DNA from: Bacteroidota bacterium
GTDB lineage: Bacteria; Bacteroidota; Ignavibacteria; Ignavibacteriales; Ignavibacteriaceae
Length of the DNA: 64,000 bases
NCBI GenBank assembly: GCA_022708025.1
Contig: JAKIZM010000006.1
Span: forward strand, 1 to 64,000
Reading direction: 5' to 3'
In this document: one piece after another, positions 34,524 to 43,841 of the stretch
Numbering within the stretch: position 1 is the stretch's first letter
How the letters are laid out: each line of letters starts with the position of its first letter
Position numbers and translations under genes: made by a program
The notes under the pieces: generated by a model
The model's input: only the letters and a program-made list of their open reading frames with translations
Databases searched by the model: none
Told to the model about the DNA's origin: nothing

Positions 34524-35798
34524 TTACAAAGGAATATTTATAGAAATTACAAATGAGCCAGAACTATAAAGGTTGGTTTTGGGAGAATAATTTTTATCTA
34601 TTTCAAACATTGAATTATAGTCAGAAGTATTAATATACTGGTCTATAATACTGTAAATGATAGTTCCAACAGCTAAGCTAAAATATAGAGCTGTTTCTTT
34701 TATTTGTTTATCTGCTAAATAGTATTGGCTTTCCGCTTCTTGTGGCGTTGTTGCTCTTAAATAATCATCATAATAATTATCTGCTTTTATTTTATTTGAG
34801 ATTGTAAGTAAAGAGCTAACGGTAAATGCACCAAATAAAACCAACGACTTTGTTGAGTTTTTCTGAATTACAAGCTGTGATAATCCGGGGATTATAGAGA
34901 GGAAGCTAGATGAAAAATGACTTTGTTTCATTTCATTAAATTTGTTTTCGACTTTGGCTCTATTTCTATTTGACAAGATGTAAGAGTATTTTAGACTTTC
35001 AACACCATTGCTAATATTAGAATTATTTAATAATTCTACTCCATATTTGAACTGTAAATCTGAATAGTCATCTCTGTATTTATTAAACACACTTTCATTA
35101 ATGCTTTTGGCTTTTTCAAAATAATTTATAGCATTTGATAAATTATTCTGTGTAAATAATATTTTTGCTTTTTCGCAAAATGAAATACTAATTGTTTCAG
35201 AATATTTATTTACAATATTAGATTTAAGATTAATCGCATCTTCCCAATAATTTGCTGCTTCATTCCATTGATTTGTTTTTGATTTTTCTATTGCAGTATT
35301 TATTGCATCGGATAATAACGCATCCTTTCTTTTTCTCAACTCAGCAGCTTTTGGCATATCCCCTAAATCTATACTTGAGCCAAGAACAATTATCGAAACA
35401 GAACCGGCATCTTGCGGAATATTAGTAAAAGTAATTTTCCATTCTTGTCCGCTTGATAATCCAGTTGATGAGAAATAATATGTTGGCGTTTCCATTGCAA
35501 TATAATTTCCGAATATTGTTTTAATAACAATTGAAGAAGGGATTCTTTTCCTTATTTTGCTATCATTTAATATGTCTTCATATTGTAAAAAGAAATTATC
35601 TTGCATCTCAATAAATCTATCATAGAAATTGTAGCCATAAACTGCCCATATTTCTTGGCTATTACCAAGGTTTTGAGCAAATACAGTAACGACAATATTA
35701 CCTTCTCTGTCTATATCATAATCATCAAATGTAATTTTAAATTGAGCGTTTATAGAGGTATAGAAAATTAGTAAAAGAAAAAGAGTAAAAAATTTCAT
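34524..35798 (-). CDS. Secreted TPR-like protein with C-terminal membrane region
   Basis: A 424-residue protein with a signal peptide (to INAQ near residue 19). Residues 20-160 form a beta-rich part, residues about 165-285 a TPR-like helical region (AIEKSKTNQWNEAANYWEDA, NLSNAINYFEKAKSINES), and the C-terminus has two hydrophobic stretches (SFLSIIPGLSQLVIQ, LVLFGAFTVSSLLTI). The last part resembles DUF5683-type proteins. Function unknown. Middle gene of the first cassette. Confidence 0.65.
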   Translation of the reverse strand: MKFFTLFLLLIFYTSINAQFKITFDDYDIDREGNIVVTVFAQNLGNSQEIWAVYGYNFYDRFIEMQDNFFLQYEDILNDSKIRKRIPSSIVIKTIFGNYIAMETPTYYFSSTGLSSGQEWKITFTNIPQDAGSVSIIVLGSSIDLGDMPKAAELRKRKDALLSDAINTAIEKSKTNQWNEAANYWEDAINLKSNIVNKYSETISISFCEKAKILFTQNNLSNAINYFEKAKSINESVFNKYRDDYSDLQFKYGVELLNNSNISNGVESLKYSYILSNRNRAKVENKFNEMKQSHFSSSFLSIIPGLSQLVIQKNSTKSLVLFGAFTVSSLLTISNKIKADNYYDDYLRATTPQEAESQYYLADKQIKETALYFSLAVGTIIYSIIDQYINTSDYNSMFEIDKNYSPKTNLYSSGSFVISINIPL

Positions 35799-35822
35799 TC
35801 GTTACCACCTTTTATTAAAGAA

Positions 35823-36443
35823 TTAGTTATTCAAAAGGATGTTCTTAATTTTTTCTACCACGATACTTTGTCGCAATCCTATGGGATGTTTTACTTTCAT
35901 TCCATTGCTTGGCAATCCTTCACGTAAAATGAAGTTTATTTTTCTATTTAAGTGGAAGTATTCAACATAAAAAGCAACTTCATTAAATATTTTCAATTTA
36001 GGCAGGTATTTTTCTCTTAGCGAGTTTAGTCTTTCGTCATTTCCCCAACCAATGAATAGAAAAGGAACTTTAGAATATTCAAAGTTTTCAAGATAGCAAT
36101 TGTATTTTTGTAATAAACTTATTGCTGAATCAAAATCAGGTTCGCATATAGTAAATAAATTTAAAACTCTGATATAGTCATTATTGTTAATATTTGGTTT
36201 AAATTCTGGAATTACTTGTAAATATGTGTTTGCAATCCAAGGTAAGGTTTTATCATTCTTAATTTCTAACTCACAAAGTTCATTAAATATTCTAGGGCTC
36301 GCACTTCCAGGATTTTTTAGAAAAAAAATACCTAAACAATTTCCTTCTGTTGAAGTCGGTTTTTCTTTACCAAAATAAATTCTTGTATCAGTTCTTATAG
36401 TATGATTGTTTTCCTTTTTGAATTTTGCATAGTAGAAAACCAT
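35823..36443 (-). CDS. DUF1643-like protein
   Basis: A 206-residue soluble protein. GIFFLKNPGSASP, YIRVLNLFTICEPDFDSAISLL, PFLFIGWGNDERL and, near the end, GMKVKHPIGLRQ follow the order of DUF1643 motifs (NPSTAD, V.NLF, .WG, P.HPL). DUF1643 proteins have no established activity but often lie on mobile DNA. First gene after attI, so it takes the position best placed for expression. It is followed, within 25 bases, by the secreted TPR-like gene. Confidence 0.6.
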   Translation of the reverse strand: MVFYYAKFKKENNHTIRTDTRIYFGKEKPTSTEGNCLGIFFLKNPGSASPRIFNELCELEIKNDKTLPWIANTYLQVIPEFKPNINNNDYIRVLNLFTICEPDFDSAISLLQKYNCYLENFEYSKVPFLFIGWGNDERLNSLREKYLPKLKIFNEVAFYVEYFHLNRKINFILREGLPSNGMKVKHPIGLRQSIVVEKIKNILLNN

Positions 36444-36572
36444 AGTATCTTACCTCAAAAATATAACTATTAATTAACCCGCCGGCCGATATATTCGTTT
36501 GGAATGATATCTACCGACAAATGTTTTATTTATTTTGTAAAAACTCATTTCTACGCTTGATATCTCCCCAAT
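36444..36572 (-). other. attI: Putative attI site
   Basis: This 129-bp stretch lies between the intI stop and the first cassette gene. On the minus strand, CGGCGGGTTAATTAA (core GTTAATT at 36478-36472) is the best crossover candidate, with CGGCCGGCGG before it. Position at the cassette-facing side of intI is the main argument; IntI binding sites cannot be proven from sequence. Confidence 0.5.
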
Positions 36573-37535
36573 CTAAATTAGGTTATCTATTGGACTTTTT
36601 ACACCCATAACAGTTTTTAAAACATGCGTGTAAATCATTGTTGTTTTAACACTTTTATGTCCTAATAATTCTTGCACTGTTCTTATATCCTGCCCGGCAT
36701 CCAACAGATGTGTTGCAAAGCTATGTCTGAAAGTATGTGGTGTGCCAGGTTTATTAATTCCTGTAATCCTTAAAGCTTTTTTAACCTCTTTTTGAATCAC
36801 AGATTCGTGGATATGAAATCTATACTTCAATTTGTTTTCTTTATCATATACAAATCCACTCGCAGGAAACACATACTGCCAGCCAAATTCTTTATCAGCG
36901 TTTATATATTTTTTAGCTAAAGCATATGGCAATTTGGTTTTTCCATTTCCTTCCTTCAAATCTTTTAAATGAAGATTTTTAACTTTTCTTAAATGTTCTT
37001 TTAATTCCGCATTCAGTTTTTGTGGCAGTACAGTAATCCTGTCCTTTTCACCCTTACCGTCACGAACTAATATTTGATTCATTTCAAAGTCGATGTCTTT
37101 TACTCTTAAGTTTAATACTTCACCTAATCTCATTCCGGTTCCATAAAGCAAGCTTACAATTAGTTTTATAACACCATTTAAATTATTTAAAATTGATGCC
37201 GTTTCTGAGCGTGAAAATACTACAGGTAAATGTTTTATTCTGGTTGTATATTTAATATCAGCAATCCAGCCTAGATCTTTCTTCAATATATTTTTATAAA
37301 GGAAGAGTATTCCCTGAAGGGCTTGATTTTGTGTAGACGAAGAAACTTGGTGTTCATCGGCAAGATTATTAATAAATGCTTTTATTTCTTCAGCACCCAT
37401 ATCTTTTGGATGTCGCTTATTGTGGAAAAGCACAAACCGTTTAATCCAGTTTGTGTATGCAGTTTCTGTTTTTCTGCTGTAATGTTTTGAACGGAGTTCT
37501 GTTCTAACTTTATCCAGCAACTTTGGCTCAGGCAT
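36573..37535 (-). CDS. intI: Integron integrase (tyrosine recombinase)
   Basis: A 320-residue tyrosine recombinase. The catalytic set is complete: Arg136 in [12 protein letters not shown], the H-x-x-R of [15 protein letters not shown] (His267, Arg270), His293 in [11 protein letters not shown] and Tyr302 in IYTHVL. The extra patch that separates IntI from XerC/D-type enzymes is present ([12 protein letters not shown] and [14 protein letters not shown], about 215-255), along with [11 protein letters not shown] and GVKSPIDNL. IntI folds single-stranded attC hairpins and joins them to attI. The gene reads in the same direction as the cassettes, its 3' end facing the array; this is the reverse-integrase layout known from Treponema and some Planctomycetes. 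No obvious LexA box was seen. Confidence 0.96.
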   Translation of the reverse strand: MPEPKLLDKVRTELRSKHYSRKTETAYTNWIKRFVLFHNKRHPKDMGAEEIKAFINNLADEHQVSSSTQNQALQGILFLYKNILKKDLGWIADIKYTTRIKHLPVVFSRSETASILNNLNGVIKLIVSLLYGTGMRLGEVLNLRVKDIDFEMNQILVRDGKGEKDRITVLPQKLNAELKEHLRKVKNLHLKDLKEGNGKTKLPYALAKKYINADKEFGWQYVFPASGFVYDKENKLKYRFHIHESVIQKEVKKALRITGINKPGTPHTFRHSFATHLLDAGQDIRTVQELLGHKSVKTTMIYTHVLKTVMGVKSPIDNLI

Positions 37536-37639
37536 ATCTTCCCAAAAAATAGCTTTAATTGGGTTAAACTTAGCTAAAAAATAAAATAGAACAAATCAAT
37601 ATTTCAGTTAAATTCGTTCATCAATATTCTAAATTTTAT

Positions 37640-37797
37640 ATTTGCACAGCAACAAACAATCAAAGAATACAATGAAATACTCATCTACAATTTTCATATT
37701 TATATTTTTAATTCATTCATTCATACATCCATACATTCATACAACAATGGCTCAAACGCAACAGCGCGCTTTCATCAACAGAAAAATTAATACTTAA
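37640..37797 (+). other. Orphan promoter and short signal-peptide ORF
   Basis: TATATTTG near 37640 matches the TAnnTTTG -7 box. About 25 bases on, a 41-codon frame (37672-37797) starts MKYSSTIFIFIFLIHSFIH and continues MAQTQQRAFINRKINT before a stop. It looks like the 5' end of an exported-protein gene cut off. A TTCATACA-rich low-complexity stretch (37711-37743) lies within it. Confidence 0.4.
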
Positions 37798-37810
37798 AAT
37801 TATAATTATT

Positions 37811-39904
37811 TTACATCTCCTTTTCTGCCTCAAGCATTTTGCCTTCTACAAACAAAGCATGCTGCAGTTGGTCTTTATTTATATATACAATTCCTTCTTC
37901 ATTATGCGGTTCACCAATACGTGAGTGAACTGATTTCAAACCGCCCAGCCACTTACGATGATCAGTGAGGTAAACAAGGTCTCCGACATCTGCTGCCATT
38001 AATTCCATTTCTTTTTTGGAGAAATGAACCAAGTCTTTATCTTCATCTTTTAATCTCCAGTTAACTTTAACTTTGCTTCCTTCACGATCATTAATTTTTC
38101 CGCCTTTGAACATTAATTTTAAGCTTTGTATGTCCCACACAGTTAATCCGGTATTATATGTTTCTGCTTTAATTGGTAAATGATAAGCAGAAGTAATACT
38201 GACTAAAGCAACAAGCACCCAGGCAAGTGTCATCATTACAGCCAAATGTGTCAGATCAAAAGCTATGATTATAAAAATGATTACAGAAAGAACAATCATA
38301 GTTGTAATGATCCTTTTATGATGAGGATTTTTCCTGATCATTTCTGCTGCCTTGCCGATTGGTTTTGTAAATATCGTAACAAGAATTGCAACACTGAAAC
38401 AGGCTAACGTATTGTATAACGCTTCGATGTAAATGTACGGATGATCTTTTGCCATCGGGATACCTTGTGCCATAACCCAAACAAGCGGATACGGATAGTA
38501 TGCACCGAGAAACATTATTGCAATTCCACCGATTAGTGTGGTTATTACTCCCATTGGTGAAAATCTTTTCCAGAATATTCCAAGAAAGATTGCAATTACA
38601 AGCGGGGGAGTAAGTGTTGAATGAAAATATCCGTGAGCTTCGTAAACTGTTTTAAAATGACTGAACGGAATTACTGTTAGTATTGCCAAAATTGTGAATA
38701 CAACTGTTGCAATTCTGGCAATCAGCAAATTTCTTTTTTCATCATCAGGCGCATCTTTTTTTATTTTCTTTAACCAGATTCTTAAAGGGCGGTCAACATC
38801 ATTTATCCAGATTGCAGCAGAAGCATTTATGTAGGTGCTTACAGTTGACATCAATGCTGCAGCAAGCGATGCAATTATGAAACCGAAAAATCCCGGACTC
38901 ATAATTATACTTGATACTAAAACATATATGCTATCGGGATCTGTATTTGCCGGAATTAGTTTAGGATTAAGTACTGAAATTGCTTTGCCTATCCATCCTC
39001 CGCTGCTTACAACGATTGCAGAGAGAGGAAGTATTAAGATATTAAATATGGCAGCTTTTCTTCCTTCATCAACGCTTTTTGTTGCCATAAATCTCATTAT
39101 CAATCCCATATTCATAAAAAGAAATCCGATTGAGCCGGCAATCCCATCCTGCCAGAAAATTCCCACAAAATTAAAATCAGCCGGTTTATTAAAATCTGCT
39201 AACGGAAGTTTCCAGGTTGTTGGCAGTAAATTCCAGAATGAGCTCCATCCGCCCACATAAGCAATTCCGATAAAGAATACTAAAAAGCCTGCGAGCATTA
39301 ACATAAATCCCTGAACAAGATCGGTGAAGATAACTGCTGTTTGTCCTCCGAAAGTAATATAAGCTCCGGTAACAACTGCTGTTACAGTAACAACTCCCAT
39401 CAGTGTAACATCAAAGTGCATCCCAAGAAAATTAAAAGCCGGCGGAAGCATCGGTTCAAGTGCTTTTGCCATTGTTAAAAAGCCAATTGCCGAGTAGCCA
39501 ATCAGATACATCAATTGTAAAATAGTAACAAGGAATCTTGCACCCGGTGAAAATCTTTTTTCAAAATATTCGGGTATTGATCTTATCTTTGAATAAACAA
39601 TAATCGGCAGCCATCCGAATAAAAAGAACGGAAGGAAAAACCAGTCGTTCATATACGTCATAGATGAAGAGAAACCGTATTGAAATCCTTTTGCCGAATA
39701 TTTAACGAAGCTGTGACTGCTTACTCCCGTTGCAATGATTGATACTGCAATTATCCACCAGGTAAATCTTCTTCCGCCAAAAAAGAAATCGTTTGTATCT
39801 TTATTGTATCTTCCGAAGTAACTGCCGAATAAAAGAATTACAATGAAATAAATCAGAATTATTATCCAGTCTAAGCTGGTTCCGAGATCGTGTATGTTAT
39901 TCAT
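37811..39904 (-). CDS. Sodium:solute symporter (SSS), large form
   Basis: A 697-residue SSS-family transporter with about 14 membrane helices. Key stretches are TDWIIIL-type helix 1, FFFGGRRFTWWIIAVSIIATGVSSHSF, RSIPEYFEKRFSPG, GGQTAVIFTDLVQG (Na+-site region), a SLAAALMSTVSTYINA helix, and a cytoplasmic tail of about 120 residues (LKDEDKDLVHF, DRKWLGGLKSVHSRIGEPHNEEGI). The same tail is in the paralogue at 46.3 kb. The substrate is unknown. A 70-residue two-helix partner gene lies seven bases upstream. Confidence 0.9.
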   Translation of the reverse strand: MNNIHDLGTSLDWIIILIYFIVILLFGSYFGRYNKDTNDFFFGGRRFTWWIIAVSIIATGVSSHSFVKYSAKGFQYGFSSSMTYMNDWFFLPFFLFGWLPIIVYSKIRSIPEYFEKRFSPGARFLVTILQLMYLIGYSAIGFLTMAKALEPMLPPAFNFLGMHFDVTLMGVVTVTAVVTGAYITFGGQTAVIFTDLVQGFMLMLAGFLVFFIGIAYVGGWSSFWNLLPTTWKLPLADFNKPADFNFVGIFWQDGIAGSIGFLFMNMGLIMRFMATKSVDEGRKAAIFNILILPLSAIVVSSGGWIGKAISVLNPKLIPANTDPDSIYVLVSSIIMSPGFFGFIIASLAAALMSTVSTYINASAAIWINDVDRPLRIWLKKIKKDAPDDEKRNLLIARIATVVFTILAILTVIPFSHFKTVYEAHGYFHSTLTPPLVIAIFLGIFWKRFSPMGVITTLIGGIAIMFLGAYYPYPLVWVMAQGIPMAKDHPYIYIEALYNTLACFSVAILVTIFTKPIGKAAEMIRKNPHHKRIITTMIVLSVIIFIIIAFDLTHLAVMMTLAWVLVALVSITSAYHLPIKAETYNTGLTVWDIQSLKLMFKGGKINDREGSKVKVNWRLKDEDKDLVHFSKKEMELMAADVGDLVYLTDHRKWLGGLKSVHSRIGEPHNEEGIVYINKDQLQHALFVEGKMLEAEKEM

Positions 39905-39910
39905 ATAAGT

Positions 39911-40123
39911 TTACCAGTATAAAGCGGCAATGGTTAGAAGAAAATGAAGAGCCATATAATAGACAAATCCGAAAATCAGCATTTTAAACCAATAGAGATG
40001 TCTTTTATTTGATAAGTTCATTGATCCGGCTTTTTTGGTGATGATAAGCCCGATAATGAAGAAGATACCACCGACACCATAAAGATAAATATATGGCAGC
40101 CAGGTGTGTGAAAAAGGAGGCAT
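39911..40123 (-). CDS. Small two-helix companion of SSS transporter
   Basis: A 70-residue protein. It opens MPPFSHTWLPYIYLYGVGG, has one helix to about 28, a basic loop (KKAGSMNLSNKRHLY) and a second helix (FKMLIFGFVYYMALHFLLTIAALYW). Two paralogues (48.4 and 48.7 kb) sit next to the other large SSS gene, with the same WLPYIYLYGVGGIFF core. Constant pairing suggests an accessory subunit. Family not named with certainty. Confidence 0.8.
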   Translation of the reverse strand: MPPFSHTWLPYIYLYGVGGIFFIIGLIITKKAGSMNLSNKRHLYWFKMLIFGFVYYMALHFLLTIAALYW

Positions 40124-40393
40124 TAAATATCCTGTAAAAATTCGACGGTAAAATAATTTCTAAAAATAAAAGAACATAATTATTTTTTTTTCTAATGTAT
40201 CATTCAGCACATTATAAGATGTTTTTCGATAAAAAATATTGATAACACTCAGATTCGATGTTATGAATTGTTTATCGTTAAATGAAAAAGGGGAGTTTAT
40301 TTTATTTGAGATTACTCATCTCAGAAACATTCGCCTATGGTGTTAATACCGAAAAAATCAGCGAATTGTGTTAAAATTTTTAAAGCAAATGTA
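40124..40393. other. Leader region, nothing recognised
   Basis: AT-rich, no ORF supported; upstream of the small companion gene on the minus strand. Confidence 0.3.
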
Positions 40394-41041
40394 TCAGAAA
40401 TTCCCGATTGTTATTTCTATCATCGCACCGGAAAAACTTCTTTTAGTATTTATGTTTCCAAAACCAGTAATACCTAAACTGAAATATTTGAGCGGCTCGA
40501 TTTTAAAATATATTTCCAGAGGTAAACTTAGTTGTGAAATTTCTATGCTCTCATATAACCTGCTTTGAATATGCGTTCCGCGTTCAATTCCATTTAAATA
40601 TCCAATGCCTGCTAAAAATCCAATTGTCATATTATGTGTCCGGTAAGGATAACCGTACAACACTGCAATCTCATAAAATTTCAAAGGAGGCTCATCAAAA
40701 TTATAACCACCTGCACTAAATCGGAATTCATCTGCTTTTAAATATCTGATTGAAAAAATGTTCTGGTTGTACTCATAAGATATCCCAAACTTAAGAGTTG
40801 GTCCAAAATAGCATTTCCCAATACCTAAGTTTAACCAGTATTTGGTTATAGTATTGTTATCTGTAAGAACTTCGTCATCAGTCAAATTGGAGAAGTATTT
40901 GTCATTTACAGTTGAGTCGATACTTTTTATGTCATCATATTTATTTAAATAAGGATATTGTTGTATAATATAATCCGGTTTATTCTGAGCTAATGTCATA
41001 TTTATAGTAATGACAAGAAAGTACAACATTAAATTTTTCAT
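40394..41041 (-). CDS. Hypothetical outer-membrane-type protein
   Basis: A 215-residue protein with a signal peptide (MKNLMLYFLVITINMTLAQ). The mature part has alternating hydrophobic/polar strands (FGISYEYNQNIFSIRYLKAD, EIAVLYGYPYRTHNMTIGFL, LPLEIYFKIEPLKYFSLGITGFG) and ends with a final aromatic residue (IEITIGNF), like an outer-membrane beta-barrel. No family recognised. It stands alone between the symporter locus and another hypothetical gene. Confidence 0.65.
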   Translation of the reverse strand: MKNLMLYFLVITINMTLAQNKPDYIIQQYPYLNKYDDIKSIDSTVNDKYFSNLTDDEVLTDNNTITKYWLNLGIGKCYFGPTLKFGISYEYNQNIFSIRYLKADEFRFSAGGYNFDEPPLKFYEIAVLYGYPYRTHNMTIGFLAGIGYLNGIERGTHIQSRLYESIEISQLSLPLEIYFKIEPLKYFSLGITGFGNINTKRSFSGAMIEITIGNF

Positions 41042-41243
41042 AAACTCCTCATATTTTTTATGTGCTGAATTTTGTAAATGGATTTATTAAACAAAACCAG
41101 TTAAGTGAAAATATTTTGATTGTTTCAATACCATTTCCTTTTCTCTTCGTGAGTAAGTATAAATACCCTGCACAAACCTGCGATCTATAAAAAGCAAATA
41201 AATAAAACACAAATACTAATTATTAAATAAACTGAAAATTATA

Positions 41244-41762
41244 CTACAAATATTTTGCAACAAGATTTTGAATAAAATTATCCAATCCGGAAATTTCAAT
41301 AATTTCCAGATGGTTACTCCATACACTACGAAATTGTTTTAAATACTCTTCTGAAACATACTCTCTGATAAACCTTGAATCTTCATTTATATTATTCTTA
41401 TCAGCTTCATTCATTTTGGAATAAAATATTTGAGCGTTTTTACCAAATTCTATTGTTTCTTTTGGTAATGCCTTAAGCTCGGTTACAGATATTGCGGCTT
41501 TATTCATATCATCTATTTCTTTTATCCCAATAAGAAGCTCAATCTGAAAATCATCCGATGAAAAAAGATTATTTTTTTCAAGTGAACTTTTAAGTTTATT
41601 GATAAGTTCGTTTTCTAAATTAGAATACTCTGCATTATTTGCAAAAACAATAAAACTGACTTTGGATGTTTCTTTAGGTGGAGTTGACTGACTGAACAAA
41701 AAACAGTTGATTAAAAGCAAGAAAACGAGAATGGAGAAATTTCTTAAAGTAACCATAAACAC
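41244..41762 (-). CDS. Hypothetical secreted protein
   Basis: A 172-residue protein with an N-terminal signal segment (NFSILVFLLLINCFLFSQ). A second ATG (MVTLRN, 41756) is as likely as the first. The rest is mostly helical and charged (ELINKLKSSLEKNNLFSSDD, SRFIREYVSEEYLKQFRSVW). No domain recognised. It is not linked by spacing to either neighbour. Confidence 0.55.
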   Translation of the reverse strand: MFMVTLRNFSILVFLLLINCFLFSQSTPPKETSKVSFIVFANNAEYSNLENELINKLKSSLEKNNLFSSDDFQIELLIGIKEIDDMNKAAISVTELKALPKETIEFGKNAQIFYSKMNEADKNNINEDSRFIREYVSEEYLKQFRSVWSNHLEIIEISGLDNFIQNLVAKYL

Positions 41763-42066
41763 CTCTCAAATAGTTAAATAATAAATTATAACATTTAGAG
41801 AAAAGGTAGAGAGTTACATTATTTTTTCCTTAAAAAATTATTCTAAGTAAATAATCAGCTACTGATAATTAGAAAATCTTGTTATTAAAAACAATGACAA
41901 AAAAAAACTAAAAATATATGGCAAATCTTAGAGCTTAAAATGCAAAATCCGAAAACGGTTTATCTTATTTTGCGGAGCTGTCAAGATGCCGGTCTCGTTA
42001 TATGACGTTTTTAATTTCTATTTAATGAACAGGAAATTCTGGAAAGGTTCCTTCCATTAAACGCAT
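41763..42066. other. 300 bp without a gene
   Basis: AT-rich. A weak hairpin GCAAAAT/ATTTTGC surrounds the AAACCGTTTTCGG stretch near 41940-41975, and CATATAAC (minus strand, near 42000) resembles an attC left box, but no right box was found. Confidence 0.3.
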
Positions 42067-42870
42067 TTATCCTAGCTGGTTTAAAATGTCTAAAGAGGAT
42101 TTTGCAACTGCCAACATTATAACCTTCATTTCCTTTTCTGTCCAAGCTTCACATCTAGCATATATCGATGCAGCTTGAAGCATCATTGAAGCTTTTTTAT
42201 TGCTTATAAAAATATTTTTACAATAATTTTTATTAATCGGCATGCAATAATTCGCTGCCGTTACCCTATCAATTCTGTTCATGCTTCCGGTGTCAGGCCT
42301 AATTTCAACGAAAGTGCCATCTGGTTTAAATACTTGAACTATTTTTGTTGCAAAATTTGAACCTTGCAAGAAAATAACATAAGGGAAATGCAATTCATCA
42401 AGCATATAATTTCTTATTTCGTTGATATTTTTATATACTCTTTCAATCGCATTACCTGCTACCATTAAATCCAGATCTTTATTCTTTCCAACAAGAATAC
42501 CAGCTTGAATGTTTTCTATATCCTTGCCTTGGTATTTTGCTTCACTAACTAATATAATACGCGGTTTGCCTTTTTTATCAAATACCTCAATGATTCCACC
42601 ATCAGGTTTTATTCTTGACTCTTTTACAAATAGGGTTTGCCCTAATCGAGAATCAATTGAACAAAGTTTTTGATTGATTTCTTGTTTGCTAATCCCGATT
42701 CTATAATTGAATTTATATTTTGGATATTTTTTCTTCAATTCAGCGAATACTTTTTTGCTCACGGCGCCAACTGAACTATCATGAGCTTGTGCAGATTTAC
42801 CAAAGATGCCAGTTGCCCCTCCAGATTTAATATGTTGTATAGTAAGTCTTCCTGTTTGACCTTTCTTCAT
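42067..42870 (-). CDS. EcoRI/RsrI-like type II restriction endonuclease
   Basis: A 267-residue endonuclease clearly of the EcoRI family, near EcoRI's length (277). Corresponding stretches are GRLTIQH, IFGKSAQAHD and LGQTLFVKESRIKPDGGIIEV. The catalytic PD-x(n)-ExK is Asp90, Glu110 and Lys112 (PDGG and VSEAKYQGKDI). The recognition segment is kept as AGNAIER (138-144), and LDRLTAANYGMP corresponds to IDRVTAANYCMP. The recognition residues being present suggests GAATTC cleavage; this is inference. The gene overlaps the methylase end by four bases. Homology by recall of the EcoRI sequence. Confidence 0.93.
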   Translation of the reverse strand: MKKGQTGRLTIQHIKSGGATGIFGKSAQAHDSSVGAVSKKVFAELKKKYPKYKFNYRIGISKQEINQKLCSIDSRLGQTLFVKESRIKPDGGIIEVFDKKGKPRIILVSEAKYQGKDIENIQAGILVGKNKDLDLMVAGNAIERVYKNINEIRNYMLDELHFPYVIFLQGSNFATKIVQVFKPDGTFVEIRPDTGSMNRIDRVTAANYCMPINKNYCKNIFISNKKASMMLQAASIYARCEAWTEKEMKVIMLAVAKSSLDILNQLG

Positions 42871-43841
42871 TCTGCCACTCTTTCTAAACTTTTAGCCAGT
42901 TTGTTGTTTTCAAAATCTATTTCTCTTAGCACTAAATTAATATCGATGTTTTTAAGTAATCTATATTTAGGCAAAAAAATATTTGATTCTATCTGCTTAA
43001 TGTGCTTATCAAAATAGTTGTTCAATTTCTGATCTGAATCAACTAAAATAGAATGTCGCTGTTCTTCGATACAAACACGTCCAGTTGTTCCAGAACCTGC
43101 AAAAAAGTCCAAAACAGTGGAACCTTTGTAAGATAATGACTTAACAAACCGCTGTATAAGCTCAACTGGTTTTTGTGTTAGATGACCCACACGCTCTTTT
43201 GAGTTTCCATTTAATCTGTTTATTTCCCAAACATTGGTAGGATTTTTACCCTTTTCTATACTGGCAGGGTTAAGGCGTTTGTCTTTTTTGTAAAGTTCTT
43301 TGGTTTCTTCATCAAATGCTACTCTTACATTATCCAAATTAAAATAATATTTATTGGTTTTTGATAACCAGATAGCTTCCTCATGTCTGTTTGCAAAAAA
43401 ACGGTGTGCACTCATTCCGTTTTTATAATACCAAATCACAAGGTTTGTAAAACGTAAATTCGTGTGATGCCTGATGTAGTGCATTATTTCTAACAAGTCC
43501 CCTTTTTTTAGATCTTGATATTGAAAGCCACCAAATATTACACAATTGCCAGTCTCTGATAATACACGAAAGATTTCGTCTAACCATTGTTTTGCCCAGT
43601 CTAGATAATTGTCAAATGTGTCCCAAATATCTAAATCAAGATTATATGGAGGATCAATTAATATTAATTGAATAGAATTATCGGGGAGCTTTTTTAGAAA
43701 CTGAACTGCATCTTCTATAAATATTGCATGAATTGTTTTCTCTATTTTTTTATCATCTATTGAAGAACTGTGTTTTATACCATTTTTTTTCTGATTGTTA
43801 AGAGTTCTGTGTCCACTATTAAAATGCGATTTATTAGCCAT
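42867..43841 (-). CDS. RsrI-like adenine-N6 DNA methyltransferase
   Basis: A 324-residue beta-class methyltransferase. The opening MANKSHFNSGHRTLNNQKKN and the block KDKRLNPASIEKGKNPTNVW follow the RsrI methylase closely. The catalytic motif is DPPY (63-66) and AdoMet-binding motif I is DFFAGSGTTG (245-254). M.RsrI modifies the inner A of GAATTC; it is unrelated to EcoRI's own methylase, so this pair follows the RsrI and not the EcoRI combination. It would protect the chromosome from the adjacent endonuclease. Start at 43841 is the only good ATG. Confidence 0.92.
   Translation of the reverse strand: MANKSHFNSGHRTLNNQKKNGIKHSSSIDDKKIEKTIHAIFIEDAVQFLKKLPDNSIQLILIDPPYNLDLDIWDTFDNYLDWAKQWLDEIFRVLSETGNCVIFGGFQYQDLKKGDLLEIMHYIRHHTNLRFTNLVIWYYKNGMSAHRFFANRHEEAIWLSKTNKYYFNLDNVRVAFDEETKELYKKDKRLNPASIEKGKNPTNVWEINRLNGNSKERVGHLTQKPVELIQRFVKSLSYKGSTVLDFFAGSGTTGRVCIEEQRHSILVDSDQKLNNYFDKHIKQIESNIFLPKYRLLKNIDINLVLREIDFENNKLAKSLERVAE

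Larger units (their letters stand above)
24968..37535 (-). mobile_element. Integron with proximal cassette array
   Basis: IntI, attI and, in order, about six cassettes: a three-gene secreted-protein unit, a PKD/C2 lipoprotein (attC split by the IS), the TrpF-like gene, DUF4386, M28 peptidase plus broken trpF, and a methylase-HNH pair. All cassette genes and intI are on the minus strand; the only plus-strand gene is the IS transposase. Boundaries are defined by attC-like sites. Confidence 0.85.

Noticed and set aside
36573..37535. Tyrosine recombinase as a prophage or XerC-type integrase
   Set aside because: The extra patch ([22 protein letters not shown]) is specific to IntI, and attC-like sites follow.
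37711..37743. Simple repeat TTCATACA as a contingency tract
   Set aside because: Short and irregular; it lies in the signal-peptide codons of a cut-off ORF with no sign of phase variation.
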